From NCBI RefSeq assembly GCF_001298445.1, contig NZ_CP012036.1, positions 5,239,690 to 5,303,689 on the forward strand: DNA of 64,000 nt, given 5' to 3'. The notes beneath the pieces were generated by a model. The model had not been told where the DNA came from. It worked only from the letters and a program-made list of their open reading frames with translations, and ran no database searches. The translations under genes were made by a program, and so were the position numbers. Numbering within the stretch: position 1 is the first letter of the stretch; each line of letters opens with the position of its first letter. The stretch is from Nostoc piscinale CENA21 (lineage in GTDB: Bacteria; Cyanobacteriota; Cyanobacteriia; Cyanobacteriales; Nostocaceae). This document shows, piece by piece, positions 17,385 through 26,700 of the stretch.

Positions 17385-17594
17385 AATTAATCAATTCATT
17401 ACTTTGCACCACAAAGTCAAATTCCATCTATACGGGTCAGCAATCTCCGCACACCGCTCTAAGTTTATTAATATCCAACCAGATGAATTAATCTTTCTGG
17501 CGAAAGAGGGCATTGTGCCTAACCATTTATTAACCTGCAAGTAATAGAACCTTTTAGCCGGGACAGCTAAGAAGTCTTAGCTGTTCTTATTTTT
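17385..17594 (+). ncRNA. Candidate small RNA ending in an intrinsic terminator
   Basis: A perfect stem ACAGCTAAGA / TCTTAGCTGT with a 2-nt loop (17563-17584) is followed by TCTTATTTTT on the plus strand. No plus-strand gene precedes it; the nearest genes on both sides are on the minus strand. This implies a short plus-strand transcript of up to about 200 nt. The 5' end is a guess, placed near an AT-rich TATAAATT. No known family was recognised. Confidence 0.35.
17563..17594 (+). terminator. Intrinsic terminator on the plus strand
   Basis: 10-bp perfect stem with a 2-nt loop followed by a T-rich tail (TCTTATTTTT). In the minus direction there is no T-tract, so it does not serve the flanking minus-strand gene. 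Confidence 0.7.
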
Positions 17595-17615
17595 CTGATT
17601 CTGCGATAAAAGACC

Positions 17616-17659
17616 ATTTATAAAGTAAAGATGAGAAATTCTATTTTTACTTTATAAAT
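17616..17659 (-). terminator. 14-bp inverted repeat downstream of the AAA-ATPase gene
   Basis: Perfect arms ATTTATAAAGTAAA and TTTACTTTATAAAT separated by 16 nt. It lies 30 nt past the stop of the minus-strand ATPase gene. It is AT-rich, with only a weak T-rich stretch after it, so the terminator role is tentative. Confidence 0.5.
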
Positions 17660-17689
17660 CATCTCTTATTTATTTGGGCAATGGTGAAG

Positions 17690-19087
17690 TTATAGCATTG
17701 TTGTATGTAGCTGTCTTTGAAAATAATTACGGTAGAGTTCGCAACGAGGTAGAATGCGATCGCCATCAAAACAAATCAATCCTAAACTTTCGAGTTTATA
17801 AGCATCCACAGGGTCAACAGACATGCTTGCCTGTGAGCAGACTATTTCAGTATATTTTTTAACTAAGTTAGGATTGCTTTGCAGTTTCATCCAGTGTCGC
17901 CAGAGATGATGGCGATATATCCCACCGTTGGCGATCGCATCTGTGATTAAGTCTTGTAAGGTGAGAATACCAGAAGCTAGATTATACAAAGCCAGTTGAA
18001 TCAAAGCTGGATGACCACCAACCAAAGACATCAATTGAGTAGATTCTTGACCAGGACTCCAGTCTAACTCATATCTTCTGGCTAAATCTTCCACCTGGCT
18101 TTGAGTAAATTCAATAAGACGTATAGGTAAGCCAATATTAAATGGAGAACGATTAATATCTAGAGAAACATATTGTTCGGTAGAATATACCACTACTAAT
18201 CTCAGCTTTTGCCAAGCCTGATTTTGACGTGCTTCCTCACACCAAGAACGCAACAAAGCAAAAAATTCTTGAGCTATGTGAGGATAATCAAAAAACCGAT
18301 CAACATCACTCAATACCAAAACTATAGGGTTCTCACTCTGTTGAAGAATATACTTTTGTAAGTAGAAACTACAGCTTAATTTATAACCAACTTCTTCATC
18401 CCATTCATCATCCAAGTTAGGCTTAATGTCTAATTGTTGGGCAATTTTCCAGCAAAGACAACGTAAAAGCTTATTTAAATCAGTCAAACAATGGTTATCT
18501 ATTTGATGGCAATTAACATTAACAGTCCGATATTTTTTGAGATTTGCAAAAGCTAAAAGACGCAATACTAAAGAACTTTTACCCATCTGTCTCGGAGCGC
18601 GAATCCGAATCACACAACCTGGACGAGTAATTTCTCGACAAACCAGTTCTTCTATTGGTGGACGTTCAATATATAAGGGAGAATCTAAAGCTACAGGGCC
18701 ATTTGGATATGACCAATACTGTTCTTGGTTATGAGAAAATTGAGCAAAATTGTCTTTTTGTAAGGATGAGTTTGTTGACAAAAAACCTAATACTCCTGTT
18801 TCTTCTGCTTCATTTAAAACTGTGTAATCTTCTTTTTGTAGTTTTAAATTAAATGCACTAAAACATAATTTGAGAGTTTTTTGATCTACGCCTTTACTCA
18901 AAGACCATAATCGGCTTAAAGTTTTTGTAGAAATATTTACTTGTCTACTCAGTTGCTCTAGAGTTAAACGATATCCCTGATTTTTAAGAATTTCCCAAGA
19001 TATAATTGCTTCTTGTAAACGTTGTATACCTGTAGAAGTGAGTACAACGCCTCTTCTTCTCTTAGTTTTATGTTGCTGTAAATTCAT
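17690..19087 (-). CDS. HTH plus AAA-like ATPase (AAA_35 type) protein
   Basis: 465 residues from the ATG at 19087; a longer frame to 19117 lacks any RBS, but neither start has a strong one. The N-terminal 90 residues hold a helix-turn-helix (LEQLSRQVNISTKTLSRLW). Next comes a P-loop domain with APRQMGKSS (about 164-172), a Walker B-like VLVLSDVDRFF and a sensor/lid region (VGGHPALIQLALYNL). This is the AAA-like family common in cyanobacteria, often fused to effector or TIR/caspase domains; here only the HTH is present. The role is probably regulatory or signalling (inference). Confidence 0.8.
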   Translation of the reverse strand: MNLQQHKTKRRRGVVLTSTGIQRLQEAIISWEILKNQGYRLTLEQLSRQVNISTKTLSRLWSLSKGVDQKTLKLCFSAFNLKLQKEDYTVLNEAEETGVLGFLSTNSSLQKDNFAQFSHNQEQYWSYPNGPVALDSPLYIERPPIEELVCREITRPGCVIRIRAPRQMGKSSLVLRLLAFANLKKYRTVNVNCHQIDNHCLTDLNKLLRCLCWKIAQQLDIKPNLDDEWDEEVGYKLSCSFYLQKYILQQSENPIVLVLSDVDRFFDYPHIAQEFFALLRSWCEEARQNQAWQKLRLVVVYSTEQYVSLDINRSPFNIGLPIRLIEFTQSQVEDLARRYELDWSPGQESTQLMSLVGGHPALIQLALYNLASGILTLQDLITDAIANGGIYRHHLWRHWMKLQSNPNLVKKYTEIVCSQASMSVDPVDAYKLESLGLICFDGDRILPRCELYRNYFQRQLHTTML

Positions 19088-19291
19088 GGTCTTTGTAGCA
19101 AAATTTTTGGCGTACATAAAATCTAATGGATAAATTGTGATGGTTTATTTATGCCGAGAATTAGAGGGAAACTAGTATTTATTTTGGTCTCCTTTCTCTA
19201 AGTGTCAAGAGTCATTTAGCAAAGTAAATGTGATTAAGTCCACAATATCTGAGATGGCAAAACATGATACTATTCATGATTTATCTATGGT

Positions 19292-19702
19292 TTAAAGAAC
19301 AGATTCACATTCAGACTGTACACTCCAGCCTAAAGCGCAAATAATTTGATCAGGTAAAGTTAAGGGATTAAAAGGTTTAGCAATTGCCTTCACCACACCA
19401 AGTTGCTGGAGTTGTTGTGATGTAAACCAATCTGCAATTACACTCAAGAAAATTATTGGAATTAATTTAGTTGAATGTCTTTCGTGAAATCTATACAAAA
19501 AAGTATTAACGTCCATACCGGGCATAACAACATCTAGCAGAATAGCATCAGGAGATTCTATCTCTAAGTGTTGAAGGGCGGCTTGGGCGGAAGCAGCAGT
19601 TATGACTTTCCATCCCACCAAATCGTGTAAACAAATTTGTACAAGTTCTCGAATAGTCGGTTCATCATCAATCAACAATATTGTCTTGATTGTCATGCAC
19701 AA
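19292..19702 (-). CDS. Single-domain response regulator (CheY-like)
   Basis: 136 residues consisting of one receiver domain: acidic pair LLIDDEP, phosphoacceptor Asp in AILLDVVMPGMD (about residue 57), and Lys in AIAKPFNP. There is no output domain. It lies about 185 nt behind the CheY/kinase operon on the same strand and probably works in that relay. The ATG at 19702 or the one two codons later could be the start. Confidence 0.88.
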   Translation of the reverse strand: MCMTIKTILLIDDEPTIRELVQICLHDLVGWKVITAASAQAALQHLEIESPDAILLDVVMPGMDVNTFLYRFHERHSTKLIPIIFLSVIADWFTSQQLQQLGVVKAIAKPFNPLTLPDQIICALGWSVQSECESVL

Positions 19703-19887
19703 AAAACGCCGAATGAATAGTGATGAACTCAGCTTAAATCAAGAAAATAAGAAACTTATAAGGCAATATAGTTAAGTTAAGAAAGTTCTTCTGTAGAGGT
19801 AAGGGAACGGGAAACAGCAGCAGCAAAAATCGGCTGATCTGAACTGTATTGGTTGATAGCGGCTTACTAGCCACTCTCCTAATTACC

Positions 19888-20259
19888 TTACCAGGTAAGC
19901 ATTTGACCTATTTGTTCACAAATCAGGACGGGATTAAATGGTTTATTGATGATGCCTGCTATATCCAATTGAGCAAAACGCTTGTAGTCGTCTGGTAAGA
20001 CTTTGGCTGTGAGCAAAATTATCGGAATTGTTTGAGTTTTGGGGTTAGCTTTGATTTGCTCGTAAAATTGAAATCCATCCATGTCCGGCATGGACACATC
20101 CAGTAAAATGGCATCAACAATTTCATTTTGAACTTGTAAAAGTCCTTCATAACCTGATTGGGCGGGTATTGTCTCCCAGCCACCTAAATCTTCTAAGCAT
20201 GTGCAGGCTAAATCTCGAAGTGACTCTTCATCATCGATGACAAGAATGCGTTTGCTCAT
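19888..20259 (-). CDS. Single-domain response regulator (CheY-like), kinase partner
   Basis: 123 residues, a receiver domain only: LVIDDEES, phosphoacceptor Asp in ILLDVSMPDMDGF, LLTAK, and Lys in NKPFNP. Its ATG overlaps the kinase stop by 4 nt (ATGA), a sign of translational coupling, so the upstream histidine kinase is its likely phosphodonor. Confidence 0.93.
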   Translation of the reverse strand: MSKRILVIDDEESLRDLACTCLEDLGGWETIPAQSGYEGLLQVQNEIVDAILLDVSMPDMDGFQFYEQIKANPKTQTIPIILLTAKVLPDDYKRFAQLDIAGIINKPFNPVLICEQIGQMLTW

Positions 20260-23200
20260 TGTTCTGTTACTGCAATTGGCAAAGTGAAATAGAATGTACT
20301 ACCTTGACCGAGGGTACTTTCTGCCCAAATACTACCATTATGCTGTTGAATGATACTTTGACAAATGGCCAAGCCTAAACCTGTACCTCCCTTGGTACGA
20401 GCATCAGAAATATCTACCTGCTGGAAACGTTCAAATATTGTGTCTAGTTTATCGCTGGGGATACCTCTACCTTGGTCTTTGACAACAAACAGCACCCAGT
20501 CTGATTGAGTTTGGGCAGATAAAGTAATTTCGGTGTTACGAGGGGAAAACTTGATGGCGTTACTCAACAAATTAGTGAGGGTTTGAATAATTAAATCGGA
20601 TGCAGCCCAAATGCCAGCAGTGGTAGGAGTAATAGAGATGGTAACGCCAGCCGCTAGAGCGATGGATTGTAATTCTTCTGCGGCTCGTTGCATTAAATCT
20701 GCGGCATTGCAGACTTCTTTGATTAGTTGGACTCGTCCAGAAGATAATCGCTCTAAGTCCAAAATATCATTGACTAAACGCACGAGGCGATCGCTATTGG
20801 TTAAAGCTTGCCCAATCATGTGTTTAACTTTTTCTGGTCGGTTGTCATAGATACCCGTATTCAACAGCCCCAAAAATCCTTGGATGGCTGTCAGTGGAGT
20901 ACGCAGTTCATGGCTGACAATGGAAATGAACTCATTTTTGATTTGTTCAATGGCTTGCTGTTCGGTGATATCTTGAATTTGCAGCACATAGTATAATGGC
21001 TGATTTTGACAATCTCTCACCAGTGACAAGCTTGTCAGTCCCCAAACAATGCGTCCGCCATCGCACAAGTAACGTAACTCCATTTGAGCATTGCGATTTG
21101 TGGGAGACGATACTTGTTCAATGCCGTGCTGAAACTGATGGATGTCTTCTGGGTGAATGATGTCTAAACTCTGCCAATTGGCAAACGCTAACTCGGAATA
21201 GCCAAGTATTTCACATAACATCGGGTTGATTTGCAGCCAGTGTTGGTCTAATCCCAACAGTGCCATACCAATGGGAGCATTATAAAAGGCATGACGGAAT
21301 CGTTCTTCACTTTCACGCAACGCGATCTCAGTTCGTTTACGTTCCGTAATATCTGTTATCCGTACTAAATAAATTACTTGATGAGCGATCGCTACTTTCT
21401 TGGCTGCTAAATTACCCCAAAACACATTTCTTTGACAACTAATATATTGAATTTCTCGACTCCAAACACCTTGTTGCTGCATTTGGACAGTAATTTCTGT
21501 TAATTCCTCCTCAGTAAATAGATGAAGCTGAAGGGTATGACCAGGGATACCAATTAACTGTAATTTACTGCTGGCTTCAAATAATTCTACGGCTCGATGA
21601 TTACAGTCAGTAATTAATAGTGTTTCTGGGTCAACCAAGAATAAAGCATCAGTCGATTCGTGATAAATACTCTCACGCAAGTCTTTTTGCTGTCGCAGTT
21701 CTAATTCGACTAATTTGCGTAAGCGGAGTTCTTCGTAAACATCGCTAATATTTTTCGTGACTACAATGATGTGTGGTTCTCCTTGTAGCTCGATAATATC
21801 AGCCGAAACCAATACAGGAATCACTTTACCTGTTTTGTGCATCACTGTAAATTCTTGATTCCGCACTTTTTTACCTGCTAGTAAATCTTGCAAATAACTT
21901 TGCTCTTTGCCCTGATTTACCCAAGATTGAAATGTGGCGACAGTACAACCAATTACTTCTGCTCTGGCATAACCATACAAATCCATAAAAGCATCATTGA
22001 CAGCCAAACATTCACCATTGAGGGTAAAAATTCCCATTGCTTCCGGACAAGTCAAGAATATTTTACTAAAGCGTTCCTCGGAATTTTGTAGTGCGGTTTG
22101 GACAGAATTATATGATTGCTTTAACTGTTGAGACATCCAATAAAATGAATGTTGTAAAACTTGAATCTCTGCAATTAAGCTATCTTGTTCTAGATGATGA
22201 TGCCATTGTTCATTTGCCAAGGCTAAACTAATTTGACCCAATTTCTGCACAGGTCGAGTAATAAATTCAGTCAATAACAATCCTAAAGCGATCGCTCCAA
22301 TTAAAGCCCCTAAACTCAAAAATATTGTCAGACGAGTACTTGCCTCAATTTTGGCAGTAAAGTCAGATTTCGGTACGACTGTGACAATTAACCAGTCAAG
22401 CCCTAATTGATCACGATAAGGAATCACCAATAAAAATTGCTTTTTACCTTTTATATCAAACTTGAGTTGTTGTGTAGTTTGAATTTGATTTAAATTGCCA
22501 AAGCGCGAAAGTAAATACTCTCCTGCTAAACAAATGAGGGATTCTTGAGAGTCTGTTACCTTGAGCCGTTTTTTGAGGTTTCCCGTAACATCAGTGAGAA
22601 AAGGTTGTTCAGATGTTGAAGACGCAACCATCATTCCTGAACGGTCAATAATAAAAACTTGTCCGTGAGTACCAACCCGCAATTTTTTTAAGAAAATTAC
22701 TAATACTTACTAAGTCTATATCGCTGGCGACAACGCCGAGCAGTTGTTGTTTTTGATTATAAATGGGGTAACTAGCAGCAATTCCTAAACCTCTAGAAGC
22801 TGGTACATATAAATAAATTGGTGTCCATGTGGGTTTACCTGTTAATATTGCCTGCTGATAGAAAGGTCTTTGAGTACCATCATAGTTGTTTTGATGAACT
22901 AATAATTTTTGCCGCTTGCCTTGACGATTAACGTTATATACATAAAGCTCGCCTTTGCGAAAATTTTTAGTTAAAGCAATGCTCAGTCCGCGTTCATCAT
23001 TACCTGCTCCCACCAGTCCACCTTGGGGATTAATAAAATGAATTCTGTGATAGTCAAATTCTTGAATTTGTCCTAATAAATAGCGTTCTAAACTTTGAGG
23101 ATTGTTAATATCTATTTTTTGGAGGGCGATCGCTTGGACAGTCAGCCGATTAATTAAGTGTGGTGTATTTAAATAATTACTCAGATATAAATGAATCCGA

Positions 23201-23394
23201 TCGCTAATTTCAGTCATTAGCTGATATGCCAAACTATTAACTGAATGCTGCGAATTTTGGAATGATATATAGCTGACTAAACCTGTGGTTCCCCCAGTTA
23301 ATAACAAAAAGGTAACGGTGAGGATCAGCCGTAAGGAAATTTTTAGCTTTTGATTGTTAGCTTGTTTTTTCCTAACCAGATCAGCCAGCCTCAC
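20256..23394 (-). CDS. dCache-HAMP-PAS(x3) histidine kinase, frameshifted in an A7 run
   Basis: The membrane sensor kinase is split at an A7 run (plus-strand T 22683-22689). With six A the product is one 1045-residue protein running SISNFLKKL-RVGTHGQVFIIDRSG, which is the normal end of a dCache sensor. Order: TM1 (about 18-45), extracytoplasmic dCache domain, TM2 (LSLGALIGAIALGLLL), HAMP (TRPVQKLGQIS), three PAS, HisKA (IVSHELRTPL) and HATPase (DQGRGI, GTGLGLAI). The second PAS (CNHRAVELFEA...GVWSREIQYI) is closely related to one in the giant kinase at 37144. The gene sits 17 nt behind the response regulator gene and overlaps the CheY gene, which makes an RR-HK-RR operon. Confidence 0.88.
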
Positions 23395-23411
23395 TTGTGC
23401 ATCCTCCGCTT

Positions 23412-25235
23412 TTAAGTTGGGAGTTGTTGCTGTACACGATAACGATCAATTCGGTTCATGACGCGATGAATTAAATCTGTCCCTACCACAGGCTTACCAA
23501 TAAAATCATCGGCTCCTGCTGCTAAAACTTGTTGGACTGATTTCATATCTGTATGGGCAGTTACTACTAAAATTGGCAAATTTCCCCAATGAGGATCTTG
23601 TCTGACTACCCGACACAAGTCTACACCACTATAAGTCGGCATTTCTAAATCAATCATTAATAAATCAGGCTGAGTTGCAACCAGTACTTCCCAAAAATTT
23701 TGCGGATTTTGCAATGTCTTGACTTGTAATCCCCAAGATAGCAGTATGTTGCTCAAAATCTCCAGCATCATCGGATCATCGTCTAAAATCATCACCTTAG
23801 CTGGATTAGCTGGAGTTTTGGGTAAAACTTGGGTGATTACCTGAAAAACTTCCCTCATATTGGGGTTGGTGAGAAATCCTTGGACACCAGCACGGGCTAC
23901 AGCAACTCGCTGCATTAAATTTTCCTGCTCGGCGATGACAAAAATTGGGATTTTTGGCAACTGTTGTTTGAGTTTATTCAGCAGTTGTAAACTCTTTGGC
24001 ATTGATGCTTGCTCATTTAAATAAAGCAAAATCACCTTGGGCAGTTGTGAAACTTGATGTTGAATACTCTCCCAATTCATTGCTACTTCTATCTGCATCC
24101 CCCAATTCACAGCTTCTGTTTTGAGTTGGTAATTAAAAGATTGATCATTGATAGCCAGTACGAGAGGAAGTTGGATCTTGGCAAATTGATCAAGGGTGCT
24201 GGATATTGGTGATTGAGTTAGTGTTTCTTTGATTTGAGCAATTAATTGTGATAATTTAACTGCATCCTGTGAGGTGAGATTTTTATCCTGAATCAGCAAA
24301 TGTTCAATAGACTGAGCTAACTTTGAGCCTGTAGTATAGCCAAAAGAGCCTAATGTTCCTGCTAGTTTATGTGCTTCTTGACTGGTTTGCTGCCGCAGTT
24401 TAGATGATAATCTTCTTTGATGTAAGGCTTGTGCGGCTTGTTCTAGCACACTAACTCGTTGGTGAAATGTATCTTTATAGCGTTCTAGAGTTTTATTGAT
24501 AGAAGCGATCGCAGTTTGCCGTTTTGCTGTTACTGTGGTGTCTATCTGCTGAGTTTGTGGCACAGTCTTGAGCCGATAACCCAAACCATAGACTGTCTCT
24601 AATAATTCCGCAGACATTCCTGCTGTTTTCAGCTTATGTCGCAAGTCTTTAATCAAATTAGTCACAGCACCTTCACTGGGTGACGTATCTATTGACCAAA
24701 GACGGTCAATAATCTCACTGCGACTAAATACGCGCTGTGGATGACGCAAAAACAGCCCTAGTAAGCTATATTCCTTGGGGCTTAAAGATATCAGCTTACC
24801 TTGGTATGTCACTTCTGCCGAGGCGGTGTTAATGCAGAGATTTTCCCAACGCAGCAAACTTGGTGTCAGTTCTGTTTGTCCACGCCGCAGCAAAGCCCTT
24901 ATTCTGGCTAACAACTCTGAGATATCGTAAGGTTTCGTGACGTAATCATCTGCACCTGCATCCAATCCCGTAACCACATCATGACTGTGGTCTTTCGCCG
25001 TGAGCAACAGAATCGGCTTCTGCACCCCCTGAGAGCGGAGTTGACGGCAAAGGTTAATTCCGTCGAGTTTGGGCATCAACAAATCTAACAATATCAAGTC
25101 AAAACTGTACAAGGTTGCTAAAGCCAGTCCATTTTGACCATCGGTTGCCAGTTCAACTGTATAGTACTCCGCCTTGAGAACCTCACTCAGTAAGGTCGCA
25201 GTTGGTACATCATCCTCTACCAGCAGAATTTTCAC
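23412..25235 (-). CDS. OmpR-type response regulator with HPt and extra receiver domains
   Basis: 607 residues. REC1 has acidic residues at the N-terminus, D51 (LLDLLMPKLDG) and K101. An OmpR winged-helix DNA-binding domain follows (about 127-222, LSPKEYSLLGLF, VYGLGYRL). An HPt domain has H289 in SQEAHKLAGTLGSFGY. A degenerate receiver-like segment (about 350-465) lacks the phosphorylatable Asp context. The last domain is a complete REC (MILDDDP, MIDLEMPTYSG, IGKPV). This puts phosphorelay input, storage and DNA-binding output on one chain. It is first in an operon with a sensor kinase and CheY. Confidence 0.9.
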   Translation of the reverse strand: MKILLVEDDVPTATLLSEVLKAEYYTVELATDGQNGLALATLYSFDLILLDLLMPKLDGINLCRQLRSQGVQKPILLLTAKDHSHDVVTGLDAGADDYVTKPYDISELLARIRALLRRGQTELTPSLLRWENLCINTASAEVTYQGKLISLSPKEYSLLGLFLRHPQRVFSRSEIIDRLWSIDTSPSEGAVTNLIKDLRHKLKTAGMSAELLETVYGLGYRLKTVPQTQQIDTTVTAKRQTAIASINKTLERYKDTFHQRVSVLEQAAQALHQRRLSSKLRQQTSQEAHKLAGTLGSFGYTTGSKLAQSIEHLLIQDKNLTSQDAVKLSQLIAQIKETLTQSPISSTLDQFAKIQLPLVLAINDQSFNYQLKTEAVNWGMQIEVAMNWESIQHQVSQLPKVILLYLNEQASMPKSLQLLNKLKQQLPKIPIFVIAEQENLMQRVAVARAGVQGFLTNPNMREVFQVITQVLPKTPANPAKVMILDDDPMMLEILSNILLSWGLQVKTLQNPQNFWEVLVATQPDLLMIDLEMPTYSGVDLCRVVRQDPHWGNLPILVVTAHTDMKSVQQVLAAGADDFIGKPVVGTDLIHRVMNRIDRYRVQQQLPT

Positions 25236-26130
25236 AACTTCTACGATTTCCTAACCAATGATCCACACTAATCAGCACAGCAAAAAAAACGCTTAATCTC
25301 AAAGAATTAAGCTCATACGGCTAAGTTGCCTCAGATAATTTTAGCTATGAAGTTATTTAGCAGACACTCTTTAAGATACATCTATTTGCTTGATAGAGCA
25401 AGTATCAATATGTCTTATATCCAGTTAAGTGAGTCTTTTAAGCAACACAGAGGTCTCAGGGTGAAAGGATATGTAGTATTGCAGCAACTACGGACACCTC
25501 TAAAAGTATACAGGCAAATATACACAAGTTTATCTGCAAAGCTCTGGGATACTGCTTATACAATTTTGGATCACAACTTACGCACAAAGGTTGTCTATTA
25601 AGAATGGATGTAAGGGTTCGAGTGTTTCGCAAACAAAACTTCTCTACTCCCTTGTTTAAGCTAATCGTCATTTAAATTGCACCATGTTTATGGTAGCAAA
25701 AGCTGCAAACCCTCTCCCCTGCGGCCTCAATGTGCAAATTAGATGCTTAACAGCTTACCCTGTCCCCTTATCCCTCTACGTGAATAAACCCTGATTGGAA
25801 AGTTGAGGATTCAGAACAAACACTTACTCCTGTACTGAAAGTTTTGTCGTAGTTTCACTTGGATAACATCTATTAGAATTTTGGTAATTTTTCGCTTATT
25901 TATAGTTGATGAAACTGTTAAATTAACAATATCGAAAGCAACAAAATTGAAGAAAAAATACCTAAAAAATCTTACTTTTGCTTGCTTTTCATATCACTGA
26001 ATATCAGCAATTTGTTTTGGATTTGGTTGACTACTTCAGTTAATCAATATTAACTGAATGCTAGATTTTGAAAAATTGAATTCTTTGATAAATCAATTCA
26101 ATTAATTTATTAGCTAGGGAGGAATTTACT
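25236..26130. other. 895-base region without a recognised gene
   Basis: AT-rich spacer between the divergent signalling operon and the pilus operon. A plus-strand frame at 25326-25601 has no RBS and no recognisable domain, and its end overlaps a dispersed repeat (25576-25616). The last 250 bases are very AT-rich and should contain the pilin promoter and leader. Confidence 0.5.
25576..25616 (+). repeat. Dispersed repeat (ACTTACGCACAAAGG ... GAATGG.TGTAAGGG), copy 1
   Basis: About 41 bases that recur nearly unchanged at 36798-36830 (plus) and 52192-52233 (minus). All three copies are intergenic. Confidence 0.75.
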
Positions 26131-26619
26131 ATGGTTCGTCGTTTTTTAGTTACTGCTGTTTTATTGGCTACAGGTACTTTATTGGCTGCTCCCAGAGCCT
26201 TTGCCGAAACTCAAAATATTTCTGCAAGCGGTACTATTTCTCCGACTTGTGTTTTTGGAAGTGCTACCGCAGGTACTTTAGGAGTCGCGGGTGCCAACTC
26301 AACTTCTATTAGTACAGCTAATGGTAGTACTGGTTCAACCACTGTAACTTGTAACTATGATGCCAAACTGAGTATCTCTGCACCAACTCAAAGTGGTAGT
26401 GATACTGTTGCTTTAAGTAGTGCCACAAAGACTAGTACAGTAACAGCAAATAGTACCTCTTTAACTTCAAATAACACAACGACAAACGCTGGTACTCCTG
26501 TGACTTTAGTTACTGGTGAAGCCACAAACCTGTCAATTGGGATGAGTGTCAGTAATGGTTCGACTATTATTCCAGCCAGTACATACAATTACACGGTCAC
26601 TTTAACAGTTGCACCATAA
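26131..26619 (+). CDS. Secreted pilin-like subunit of a chaperone-usher pilus (spore coat U-like)
   Basis: 162 residues. A clear signal peptide ends at AAPRAFA/ETQ (residue 25). The mature part is Ser/Thr/Gly-rich and beta-forming, with two cysteines (SPTCVFG and TVTCNYD) in the spacing of a pilin disulphide, and a C-terminal beta strand (YNYTVTLTV). A strong RBS (AGGGAGG) precedes the ATG. Chaperone and usher genes follow at once. By position and fold type it is the fibre subunit secreted through the usher; the SCPU assignment is by resemblance. Confidence 0.8.
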   Translation: MVRRFLVTAVLLATGTLLAAPRAFAETQNISASGTISPTCVFGSATAGTLGVAGANSTSISTANGSTGSTTVTCNYDAKLSISAPTQSGSDTVALSSATKTSTVTANSTSLTSNNTTTNAGTPVTLVTGEATNLSIGMSVSNGSTIIPASTYNYTVTLTVAP

Positions 26620-26651
26620 ATAATTCTGAACTTGATGTAGGGGGGTTAACT

Positions 26652-26686
26652 GCTCCTAAAAACTTTTTTAGGAGCTTTAATTTTTT
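26652..26686 (+). terminator. Terminator/attenuator between pilin and chaperone
   Basis: Stem GCTCCTAAAA / TTTTAGGAGC (26652-26675) followed by TTTAATTTTTT. It lies inside the operon, so partial read-through would give more pilin than chaperone and usher mRNA. Confidence 0.8.
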
Positions 26687-26700
26687 GCTAATTTTTGAAA

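Noticed and set aside
25326..25601. Possible 91-residue gene
   Set aside because: No RBS, no recognisable domain, and its end lies in a dispersed repeat.
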